From Holothuria scabra (lineage: Eukaryota > Echinodermata > Holothuroidea > Aspidochirotida > Holothuriidae), in contig CM074193.1 in NCBI GenBank assembly GCA_037179385.1, positions 45,227,082-45,291,081 of the forward strand: 64,000 nucleotides of DNA, given 5' to 3'. Below are positions 13,624 to 26,400 of the stretch, one piece after another (position 1 is the stretch's first letter; each line of letters opens with the position of its first letter). A program made the translations under genes and the position numbers. Under the pieces are notes generated by a model that saw only the letters and a program-made list of their open reading frames with translations, did no database searches and was not told the DNA's origin.

Positions 13624-13813
13624 CTGATGTTGTCCTTGCCATTCCTTTACTTTTTCTCTATCCTGAAGTGATTCTTCCTTTTGTGTTTTCCTTTCCAATG
13701 ACCTAATTGGTGATTCCACTTTTCCTAACCACGACAAAAATTCATGTACCTGTTTGTCGATATCTTGGAGAGATTTCAGAGCAGATTCTATTTGTCGCAG
13801 TCTAACGTTGGAC
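13624..13813 (-). CDS. Dystrophin-family exon equivalent to human DMD exon 55
   Basis: Exon of 190 nt, the human exon 55 length, phase 2 in and phase 0 out. The acceptor is tttccacag and the donor gtgagt. It encodes SNVRLRQIESALKSLQDIDK, then VHEFLSWLGKVESPIRSL and ends EWQGQHQ. The motif EFLSWLGKVE is helix A of repeat 22, equivalent to KFLAWLTEAE in human. This is the last exon I can find; the next one expected (exon 56 equivalent) was not recognised in the remaining 13.6 kb. Confidence 0.93.
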
Positions 13814-16800
13814 CTGTGGAAAACAGGAAGAAGTCAATGAAAGAACTTCCTCCACAGTAATGCACAGACTAAACATAATTTATATTTTGAGCTTTAGAGG
13901 AGTGAAATACTGTTGCGCATAAGTTAAATGATGCAAAGGATTTGAATTACTAAACAGATGTTGAACATGGCAAATGTAAATTACACAGCTGAAGTTATTA
14001 AAGGTTTGAGTGCTCAAAGGAGAACTTTAACTAATTTTAAATTTACTTCGAGAGCACCCATTTCACTTTGTGATTCACTTATAGGGGGGAAGGGTCACTT
14101 TCTTGACCTCCTATGCCTATGATAAAATTTAATGCCAGGAAGACAAAAAATCATCATTTGGTTTCCTTTCTCATGATGTAATACATATCACAACAAGCCT
14201 TACATCAACAATAAAATAACAAGTAGCTCTTTAAGATGTGTTCTACATTTGTTCAGTCTTTGTCTTGCATGTAGGTAGCACTTTTAAAGGACCATAGTAG
14301 CCCCCAAAAACTCAATTTGAAGCAACAGCTAGATTCAACATTTTCTTCCTATTTCTCTTCAAAGTATTGCTTTAATATTTTTTAACTTCAATATTGCATA
14401 TTCCAGGGAAACCAAGCAGGTAGGTGCTCCTTATAAATTTCACAATTGAGGCACTTAAATATTGTCAGATAATTCTCAAGAAGTAATCCTGAAACAGGCC
14501 AGTCTAGCATGCAAATTACAGTTTGGGTGATTGCATTTTCCCATCAAGTCAAGAGTTTAAGCATATATATAAGTAGTGGCGTGTGCTTTGATGACCTTTT
14601 TTTTTTTGTTTTGCTTTTCTGCACTTCAATTCTTGGCAGCAGGCTTTTGGTATCTGAACTTGAGGACCTTTTTTTTTTTTTTTTTTTTTGTTCTTCCCTT
14701 GAAACTTTTTCTCTCCCTCTAACCAGTAAATCCCCCGACCGAGTCCTGAGGTGGGGGGCCTGTGCCCCTGGTTCCCCTCTAAACAGGCTACTATACTACA
14801 TACAAGGGTACAAGACACAAAAAAACACATACCTACAATCTTATACTGGGTCACCACTTCCAAATCTGTAAAAATTTTGATTTCATCTAACTGCAAATAT
14901 CTTAACAACTTATCCAAGCACAAACAGGATACTATAGAACTCAAAATAAATATTATAGACTTAGTATCCTTTCTCCCGTAGGCATCAATGTAAAAACATG
15001 CATACAATAAGATAGTCCCTCTTTTCAAGATGCCTGGTCCTTTCTGCAGTTGTGGGCTTAGGATCTTATTTTTTGTATTTCAAAACATTTCTAGTATAGC
15101 ATTTGTTGCTTTTCTTTGCTGTTTGGAATCATTTGTTGTGTAGTGACCAAGGATAGCAGATCTATCCACCATGTTTTCAATTGTAACAATGATTTAAGGG
15201 TAGAACTATTAGAACTTTCTGATCTCCATTATCGAGTTTTCTTGTTTCCTTTGGTCTTGTGTTGTACATCATATAACTAACAGTACCAAACAAAAAAGTT
15301 GGTTTACCTGCTGCAAACGTTAGTCCATCTTTGTGAAAGATTTTCCAAAACTTGTCTGATTCGGCCAGCATCATCTGATGGGAAATCTGTAGCAAGTTTC
15401 TCTCCAGATTCCTGTACTTCCTTCATTTTAGGTTTCCAGGATTCTACTTCATCAATGAAGACCTAGAGAGAGAGATATAAGAATGATTAGGTGATGTATC
15501 ATTTGACATTGATTTGCCAAAAAAATGAAATGAGGGAGTTTGATAGGATATTGGCATGCAAATACAATTGTTGGTATAAACAAAACACTTCAAGAACAAA
15601 ATTTTCTGACATGAGTTTATTTAAGAGGTACCCTCAACGTATCATTTTTCAACTGATCCAAAACATTGGTTATGTCTTACATATCATTTGTACCTTTTGA
15701 ACTACCTATACCAACTACATTTGTTTTTGTTTCAAAATTTGTATTTCAATCCTCCTCAAAAAAAAGGTTGAGAGCTTATTTTTGCACATTGAGACTGGCT
15801 GCACTTAGATTAACCCTTTACCGTTGTGCTCTGATCGGGGCATATTTGCGCCCCTCGGGAGTGGGCGGAAAAGCGGACGTAGCCCGCCCGGCATCGGCTT
15901 CGGTAGGCCATTGACCCCGTGACCTTAAACTATTGTCTCTCTCGTTGTTGTGGCCGAATTTTCGGGTAGCTACTCGCAGTTTCGAGCTCCGCGTGAAACA
16001 GTAAAGATGGGTGACAGCCAAGCTCTCCGCATGGGTCCAAAAGGACCCAAACAACGGTAAAGGGTTAAGGTTGCATATAAATTGGGGAATACACTGCACT
16101 TTCAATTGATTTCATTTTGTAAAACTCACATGTTAATTGCAGCAGTTCCATGCTGCAAAATTAGTAAACTTGTCTAAAGAATGAACTGTAATGAATGTAA
16201 CAAAGATGCCACAGGAGAGATAAAACTTTGCCTTGTGCCATCTGTTTGCAACATGTTGAATTAGCCCCTTCTTTGTAAATAGAATAAATTTATGCATAAA
16301 AGACTAACATGAGGTAAGCAAACGTAGAGTTCGCTCATTAGTGAGATAAGATTTTATGGCTGCATATGTGCATTATTTACATTCTTCAGGGAATGTACAC
16401 ATAAACCATATAAATAGGGCCAATTGAATGGGGGGGGGGGGAATGTCTATGCACAGAAATAGTTCATGCTCCTAACAAATATTAACCAACCTTGACTCCA
16501 GAGAGAGGGTGCATCTTACAATTGCATAATTCATACCTTTTGTGTTTCCAACTGGGCTTCCAGTTCCGGTACTTCATTTGCTACGTGTAGACTCTTGTCC
16601 AAAGATTTCTCCATCTTTGTCAGCCATACCATCAGTTCTTCTGTTAATTCATGGAATTTCTGTGAATCAGTCAACATTGTCTGTAATTCTCCAGTCCTGG
16701 AACTTGCCTTCTCCTTTGCTGCATCCCACAATTCCTTGATTTTATCAACTAAAGCAAAAAGGAGAAATATACAGGGTATGCATCACTATTTTGTGTCATG

Positions 16801-19800
16801 ATGCTATAGGAAAGTGTATTGGCTTCTCCCCCATCGACTATTCCTTCATGATGACTCGGAGCAAAGTCAAGTGTATTGGGCTAATTTTATTTCTCTGATG
16901 TGACTGAGGCCAACCTGTTATTGTCCACCCATGGCTAACGAAAGTGTTTTATTTTCCCCACATTTGGAGGGATGGAGGTCTTCTTCTCTGCACATGACTG
17001 CATATCGAATTGAAAAATGAGGAAAAATTCATGAATATAAATAATTAAAACTGAATAATCTGGATCAAACTTAGATTACACTCATCAGCCTAGAAAAAAA
17101 CACTATATTTGGCCCTTACCCCTGACTGTTTTGATTTCCTTGGCCAAATCGGGACTGCACTTTCAGCTGCAACCTTAATTCGCAAACATTTTTAATTACA
17201 AGGAGCTGTACATTTTTTGTGGATAATGGAGTTGACATAGGATCAGATATGAATAGCACTGCAGATATTAATGTTGGCACATTTCCAATGCATTTCCAGG
17301 ATTCCTGAATTTTTCTGGGGACTCAGTTTTCTCAATTTTCATAACTTTTCCTTAACTTTTATAGATGAATCCAGACAGCAATTGATGCAAATTTGACAAC
17401 ACTTCACTCTGCAGCAAATTTCATCATGTGTTTTCCTAATGAAATACAATTTTATTACTTTGGCATGCTACCACTTTACCCAAATACAAAACAACATGTT
17501 CTATGTGAGTTACTCCACTACACATATATGCAGTCTTATAATGAATTATACAAGATCTAAAGACACAACACCACCAATGTGTTACACTGTATAGTGTCAA
17601 CTAGACCAAAAGGTAAAGTTTGAACACAGTTTCAAACACAGGGCAAACACAGTTCAAGTGCTTTCCTTCAGTATCTCCTGCAACTGGTGGGATATATAGT
17701 GGGCACATTCTACAGCTCCCGAACAGATCAACAGCTCCCAAATGGGGATCTTCAATAAATCCTCTCCACTAAGCATAAAGATTCAGAGTAATATTTGGTC
17801 ACAATGTGGGTTTATAATTCTGCACAACCCAAGAATTTTGGTGTAAATATCTACATGGCCCTAGATATGAAACAGGTCTCCACATCTCGTTGCTAGATAT
17901 TACATTGTCTCTAGACAATAGTAATTGAGATTACTGTATTCTGATTGGCTGAACATTGGACTGTTATTCTCCAACAACACAGCTTCAGTAACTCTACTGA
18001 TATACACAAATCACTAGCATAACACTTGCACATACATTTTTGCCAGACATATGATGACTGCACACATGCACATGTCTTTTTTTTTTTATAAACAGCACAT
18101 GCAGATTTGAAGTCATAAATGCTTACTTCTGGCAAAAATACAATCTCCCCCTTGGGTGAATTCGTACTTTCTCATCCCCATTTTCCAAATTTGGAGTCAC
18201 GATGGTTTAGTCACCAACCCCATCACCTCAAAAAATGTAGCTTGTTCCTTAAATATCTATCACATCCTACCTTTCTCCTGGAGGGTCTGTTGATCACCAG
18301 ACACTCCCACCTCTCCTTGTAATTTATCGGCCTGTTTCACCAAGTCTTCCAGCTGAGGGCGTTTCACTGCAAGATCCTGTAACAGTTTCTGTCATCAACA
18401 AAAAAATTAAACAGATATGACATTTCCATTGGATCTGCTACCAGTCAGAAGTAAAAGACTTACAAACTTTCAAAGACATTATTTTCAAAGAAGATTTTAG
18501 TCAAGAGATAAAAAGACTATCTCCAAAAAAATATTTTTCCATTAAAAATGGCAAATTAAAACAAAACCAAACAAACTGCAATACTGTCAGTACACAGCAA
18601 ATTTCAAACCATCCCTCTTCTTTCTACCATACCTTTATCCACAGAATTAACACAAAGACTATTGGAGGCTTGCCAGTGGTATAATGGAATGTACAAATTA
18701 CAGTAGCTAGCGATAGTTACAGTACCACTGCTAATACCTGGCTTGATTGGTTTCCCGAAGGCGAATCCATAAACTAATTTGTGCTCTGGTGCAAAGCTGT
18801 TGCAGAAGATGGCAGACTTCACGGATGGTAGATTCCAATCCACGTTTATTACCAAACTGATGGCAACTAAGTGAAGTGTAACATCTTTACAATTGGCCAA
18901 AAATGTGGTTTTAATTCAAGGACAAAGCACTATCTATAATATTATTTCATGATATAATTGTGGTGTCATCCAAATAAAAGGATATCACACCTCTTACAAA
19001 AACACTAAAACAATAAAAGGTATGGTAAAACAGATTTCATACCACACATTCCTGAGGTCAATCTTTGTATCCAATTTGAGGCATAGTTCTCAGGTAGGGA
19101 CTTGCCCGGTACCAGAGGTCGTCTTTTTCTTTTTTTAATTCTTTATCATTTGTTCCCCCCCCCCCCCTTACTTAACAATACAGACTAACCTTAAATTCAA
19201 CTTTTAGATGCAGGTAAATGGGTACTTACATCACACCAGATATTCCTCACTTTCCTGGGAAGGGGTTAAAAGGTATTGGGGGGAGGGGGAAGTTGGACTT
19301 GTTGGTGTTACAAAGGATTCCTTCCCATCCCCATTTTTCTAGGTCCCTTTCTCATTCCTACCAACCCTTCCCCACCCAACCCCTTCTTTATGCTTCCCCC
19401 TCCCCCACCTGTACACTCTCCTACATTGTGTTTAGCATCTAAAAGTTTGCAAACAGATCAATTATTTTGTTACCATCATAAAAAGATAATGCTTCCTTTT
19501 ACTAAACATCTAACACAGACAAAATGCATGCACTTCAACGGACACTATTTCATGTGATGTCACCCAAAGATTTTAACTTCACAATTAAGATGTACACATT
19601 TAGTGCTGTTACCTCAATGCATACTAACATGCTGAACAGGCCACAAACTGTATATGTCGTTTTCATAGACTAGCTACATATGTTACACATCAAAATGGAA
19701 CCCCCTAAAACAACCACCATGGCTGCTACTGATAACTGGCAACAATGGCACCATGTTATGGCTCACTGGTCAATAAAATAATATTAATACAAAAACATGC

Positions 19801-20441
19801 CACATGTTCAAATATAAAATGAACTGAAAAACCACCCCCTGCCCCTAAAATATTTCATGACATTGGCAGGCCTATAATGTAAATATCAAATTCAATAACT
19901 TCACCAGGTCTCTGGAGCCCTAAAAGCATGTACAGAACATGGTTTCCAGTCATAAGCTTATGTAAACCTATCAATTAAATTTTATCATCTTTAGCAGAAA
20001 AAAGTGTCCTCATTTTTTCGCCAGGTTTTACTTCAAAAAATTTCAGCGCACATTTCAAAAACACTCACAAAACAAGCAGAATTCCACCATGTTTTTATCA
20101 TACTACATCAATGTAAAATTCCTAATTCAAATAATTTTCTGCAAATGTGATCCCTATCCTAATTCATCCTTAAATCAATGACCACACCTGCTTTGGGTCA
20201 TGTAACTTTCAACATGAACTGTATACCTTTCTACATTACACCAAAGCATTTTATGCAAGTTCTCAAAATCTACCCATGGCTCACACTCAGTTGAATACTA
20301 AAGGCCAGCGATTATCAGCAAATTGGTGGCAGCATTTCATTTTTCTTTAAAATAATATGCCAACTGCCTGTGAAATATCCAGCATCTCTATGTATGAACA
20401 AAACCTGACAAAGAGAAGACAAAAGTCCCTCACTTGTTTTC

Positions 20442-20486
<45 letters not shown>

Positions 20487-23400
20487 ATCCAGATATGAAG
20501 TGTGAAAACATGCCATGAGGGACAAAACCTCTAACATGACAGATAATTTTGTGATGACCATTTCTACGAAGGGAAGAGGACTTCTGAAAGATGATTTTGA
20601 AACCAGTTAAAGAATGACAGAAAGAATAGGGAGATAGGAATCATATTCATTGTCAATATGATTTGTCAGGAGTATCTTTGGAATTGGATAAACAGTCAAA
20701 ATGGAAAAAAAAACCTGCAACAGATTTGCATGACAGCTTATCATAATAGAATAATGAGGTGGCATGACTTGAATAAAGTTTATAATACAGATTCGGGTTT
20801 TGCCAAATTCTTTTTGTCATTTCTTGATCATCTGGCTTGCCAGTAAAAAGCCAACTTGTTGGTGTGAGTTGTATCTACTTCTCAACTTTTAACATGCCTT
20901 TACACTCATTTGTGGAGGGTACTGCAGAGGTACTTGCCTGACAAACTATAATATTGGGTACACTGTTTGTCTGAATAACTCCTTACTTGTCTGGACTGTT
21001 GGGTGGGGGTATGTTGAATTTCCCTGCACATAAAAACCCTATCCTCACCTTTTTTACTTCAGTGAACAACGGACAACAAAAAACCAGATAAGAAGTTGCC
21101 CTACTGCTTGCCTTTCACAGCTAGCAAACAGTTGCACATATGACCTGTATTATTCCACCTCTGTTACCATTTTTTTATTAGCTGTCTCTTATCGCCTTGT
21201 GGTTTCTTGGAGAGTGCTTAAGTGAGTTAAACAGGAAGTCAGGTGAAATTTGATTACCCCACCAAACCTAGCTTTTGATGAGGACTTGGGTGAAATATCT
21301 AACTGGGGTAAGAAATTCCTCATGGGACTTGTCAAAGCCTACATTGATCATTATGTTACTACCTTCTACCATATCTATCCCATCATGCAGTTGTGAACAA
21401 CATACAGAAATTAGCTATATGGTCTTGGGGTAGTTCTAGCCAGTGGGTCAACTATGAGGACTGGCAGAAGTTTTCCATAGGGCAGAGGGTGAGAATTTGT
21501 ATCAATTATCTAAAGTACAAGTGTGAAAATTGTTGGGGAAGGGGAGGGGGATAACCAAAATTCCCGTATTGTTAGGACTGCAATGTAACCTCCCCCAGTC
21601 GTCAAATATTTCTAATTTATGATTAGTAATGTTAAATTTGTACAACACATCCCACCTTGACCATGGCAGCATATAGTAACTAATAATACAAAATATGTGA
21701 TAATATGGAATACTTCTGTTCTTGGAAGACAAATCATACATGAAAGTTTTTTATATAGAGTATTGAGAAAAAACTTTTGCAAAGAATCGTTCAAGAAAGG
21801 TAGAATGGTGTTCTTGTGCTTTTTAACAGGGTGCATCACTTAAAAAAGAAAAAGAATTTTAGAATGGTCAGGTGCCCCAAGTGAGGTTAAAGATTTTAAT
21901 GGGTTATACTTTGCGAGAAAACAAGTCCTTCACAGTTAATTGTTATGAGTTACAACTATTTATTGTAGAAGTAAGCAATGTCGAGACTTTACATACACCT
22001 TTTTAAAGTTCAACAATCTTCTGAGCACACGTGCTAAAAGGCTTTGCGATATTCCTTTTTGCATTATTTTCACAAAATGCAAAACGTCTGCCAGGCTCAA
22101 GAGGAGGGATGGGGTTGGGTGGAAAAAACATTAAGTGGAGGACCAATTTGCCATTTCTAAAATTACTATTTTCTACTGACAGCATGCAATCAATTAACAA
22201 AACATGATCTGGAAGACAGGGGATTGACGGAAAAATTCATTTTGCACCTTGCGAAAATAAAATGCGACAGATTATTTCTGTGTTAGCCAATGGGAAGTGC
22301 TATTTTCCAGGCAGATTAAAATAGTACATCTTCTTTAAGTTTATGCACATTCATACAAAGCCAATCAGATTTAATCAGCTGCGACTACAAACAAAAAAGT
22401 ATCAGTTAAATTAACTTTGATCAAGTTCACTTCATGCTCAAACAAAACCATATTAAAATCAAAACATAAGAAGCACTTTGATACAACTTAAAATAAAATA
22501 TTTTTACAATCACATAGCACAATTACATTCTGCATGCAACTGAGAGTTGGGTTTCCCAAACAAGGAAAAAATCACATTTGGGGTCATGAATTTAGGATTT
22601 AATCATCAAATACAAACAGGTCTTGCTTGAAGTGCTGTTAAAGTGTCTTTCACAAATTGGGGGAACATTCAAAGCAAACATCCTCTTTCAAAGGACTTTT
22701 GGTATTTTCACCTCTTATGACATGACAAAGGATTTTATGAATCAAAGGAATATTTCTACCTTTTCTTACTTAATAGGACAACTACTGTTCCCAAATTTTG
22801 AGTTCAATACACTGGTAAATATTGGAGCTTTTATTTGATTCTATCCAATTCCATGAAAGGTCTCTACCAGGACTAGAGGAAAGTTGGTACCAAATGCAAT
22901 GTCTGATTGCAATTAATTGTCACCCAGTATGTCTTAAACATTTTACTCATATTTTAATTATTTTATAAATTATTACCACAATGTGATTTAGAGGACATTT
23001 CTTGGAGTCATATTCTTCAAAAGGTACACCAGAATACTCAAACAGCAAAAAGATGGGGCTCATCCCTCCCTAAATTTCATTAGGGGGACAAGCCCTCCCC
23101 ACCCCCCTGGGCCACCTTTCTTAACCCTTTGGCAGAATCACTGCAATGTGTCAGAATTTGCCAATGATAATAACAATTTTAGCATGAAAAAGTAACCATT
23201 CAATTTCAGTTTTTAGTACAGTGCTCGGTGACACTCGATTTCTGTAGGAGTTCTGGTGAGACAATCATGTGGTACAATCGTTATTTTGTCAAATTCTTTA
23301 ATGTTGCTTTGTAAGTTCATAGATCCACACTGGTAGGCATCACCAAATGGCTGAATAATCTGATGATCATTTCATGTTAACATTTGTTTGGAGTGATTTA

Positions 23401-26400
23401 GACGTGAAAAATGGACAGTTCCAAAATGGATACAAAATTGGTAAGACTTGAGAAAGACAGCAACAGTTATTTGCTGTTCAAAGTGTTGGATGTTTGTGAA
23501 AGGAAACTGCATGTTAGATTAAATTGATATGTTAGATGGGATGCAATTGTGGCTTCCTGAATATTCATGAGGCACTGAATATTCATAAGAAAGGATGGTG
23601 CACCTCAAAAGACTTGCTGAAAGTATCACAAAAACAGGATAAGCTGAAAAATGCATAGTTGTTTTCACACAACATAAAAGAACAGAATCAGTGCACGCCA
23701 AGAAAGACAGGTGGTGGTGAGAATATATGCAAATTAACTGACCTCCAGGTCAACGAGCATGCTCACAACATCTACGACCCAAGCCCCCAGGGTTTCTCTT
23801 TCCTGGGGACTGAGGCCTGAAAATTTGGGAAGGATTCCGGACCATATTTCCTAGAAAAGAGAGACACATCATTCAACTTGTATTGTGCAAGAATTTTGCA
23901 CAAGGACTGATAGTCACGAAAGAGATTGTCTCAATTCATTCAAGAAAATAAATATATAAACATGCTTGTCCTTTGATAGTACAGCCAACATACACGGTCC
24001 TTTCCCCTCATTAATTTCAAACAGGATGTTTACTCAATGATTCAAAAATATAAAGTTTGTATGTTTCGATAGATTGCCTTATTTTACAAGTTTCATGTAC
24101 TTCCTAGAACTACACTCCCAACAAGGTATTTTTAAGAAGTAAGGTGACAAATAAATTTGTCTCATTGAAAAGAAATAAAATTATTCCTACAACTGCAAAT
24201 GAAACCAAAATGATGCTGATTAATAATTATTCTTCAAACTTTATTTTTAGTTTTTAAGCATTTATGAAATTGAGGTAAAGCTTTGTAAGCACCCTTTGAC
24301 AATGACAACAGGATATCATTCAAAATTATTTAACTTTCTGTTTTAAAAGGAAATTAGAAAGTGAATGTATTGTTTGTAGAAATAAAGTGCATCCATAATT
24401 TCTCCACTGAGGATGTGATGTAAGGCCAAGCGAAAATAAACAGGCCACCAAGCTAATGAATTGACAAATTCTGTCTGCCTTTTTTAGAATGTTTCAGCAA
24501 TTTTTTTTCCTTGTCAAAATATGTATGAAATGGTAATATTAACAGTGCAAGCTGAAACTTATGCATCACGTCAAATCATCAGCCGCAGTTGTCAGCGAAG
24601 TTGGGTATTGGTTTATGCAGCTGCAGCATGGCAAAAAAAAAAACAAGGTGCCTTACTAGCTTATGATGTAGTACAATTTATCTCAGATTATACTACCATA
24701 CAATGTTTATGTAAAAAATATTGGTACTAAATAGTCACCTTTTGTAACTGTAATGATGACAATGTCAAATATGTTCACTTTTCAAGGTTTTCCCCCATCA
24801 GTAACATTACAGAAAATGGCTACAATTTTCAAATGGCTAACTTATAGTACAAATACTTTTAACACAACCACAGATTTCTAAGCTTTAAAATAAGGTTAGC
24901 GCTTATTCCTCCATACCCCACAAAACAACTTTTCACTCCCCTCATTTCCCCAAGAAAGGATTAATTTATCTAGCATCTTGTGATCTCCTTTCCCAATTTT
25001 CAAGCAGTTTAAACCCACCACCATTGAACACCAGTAAGCATGATGCACAGGAGGTATGCAACGAAACCATGAAGCTAGTATCACAGCGTATTTTAACTGA
25101 CATCACAAGCTCTGCCCCTTTCTTGACTGCCAAGCAAAAACTGTACTGCAGAACGCATAGCTAGCTGAGAAGGAGGTGATGACTGATGTGATGACTGTTT
25201 ATTTTTATGCCAGGCAGTGGGCGTGGCTAATTAATTATGATGTCACATGAAAACACCCTATAATTGTCCTTCACTACTGGAGTGTCTTGCAGTACTGTGT
25301 GGATAGATTCCTTAATATGACAGATGCAGTCATTTAAAGGGACAATCCTCTCACCCCAATATAAAATCTTTGTATGGGGTAACAGAAATTCTCAATTGGC
25401 TCAGCTCTTTGATTGACTGCTAATTGAAACACTGCAGAGTATCAAAGCTTATATTACACAGCATGAACTGTACTGAGAGTGTTTCAATTATACACATTGA
25501 GCTTTTTTACACTCACCATGAAGCAATAAACTGAAATTGTGTCTGGATGAGGATGAATTTCAGTCAATTGTGGGAGGGGCTCAAGTAAGAAGGTTAGGAG
25601 AATTGGTACTGTATGGGTTGAGAGAACTGGGCCTTTAAGAGAATTGAATGTTGCCCCTAACGGTCAGTTCCCCCCCTCCCCCAACTTGTTTTGGAGCAAC
25701 AGCTTAAATATCACAATTTTCTTCAATATTTCCCTTCAAAGAATCTTTCATCATATTTTACGACTTCAGTATTGATATTTAATGTAAACCAAGCAGTACT
25801 CTTAGTAAATTTCACATTTGAGGAGAAATGTTGTCAAATGACTCCCAACAGCTAACCACAAAACAGGACAGTCTACTACACTATCTCAAGTTGGGATGAC
25901 TGCTCTTGCCCTTTAATGATCTATGTTCAATATCAGCAGGATGCAGCATTTTCCATACTAAATCTAAAATGTCATGACTGATATCTGAAACCTAACAAAC
26001 TGTATTTGAATTGGCAGAAATAATGACGATGCTTCTGACTAAGGCAACAAATGTAGGGTTAGTCTTGCTTAAGTAATGCTTTTGTATCATATCGTATCTT
26101 AATACATTTTGACGAAATCTCTGCAAGCAAAGATACATACACACCCCTTACAGTACCTCATCTGCTGCTAACCAGGATTTATCTTACAGAATCTAGTTCA
26201 GGACACATTAAGCATTAACCCTCATACAACATGGAAGGGAAAAAAAAGGGAAAAAAAGAAGTAGGCTTTTATACCAAAAGTTGCCATGCTAAGTCACAAT
26301 AACTGGTTTCCATTTGCATTCATAATTGAAACATGACAAAGCCCAGCAACCCAAATATGTTGCATGCTTGTATATGACAATATTTTTTCAAAAATTTTGA

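Noticed and set aside
14509..15028. Overlapping 120- and 159-codon frames on opposite strands
   Set aside because: They cross poly-T/poly-A runs, overlap a MITE and part of intron 54, and have low-complexity lysine or phenylalanine runs.
16542..16801. Plus-strand open frames opposite the exon 53 equivalent
   Set aside because: Shadows of the real minus-strand coding exon.
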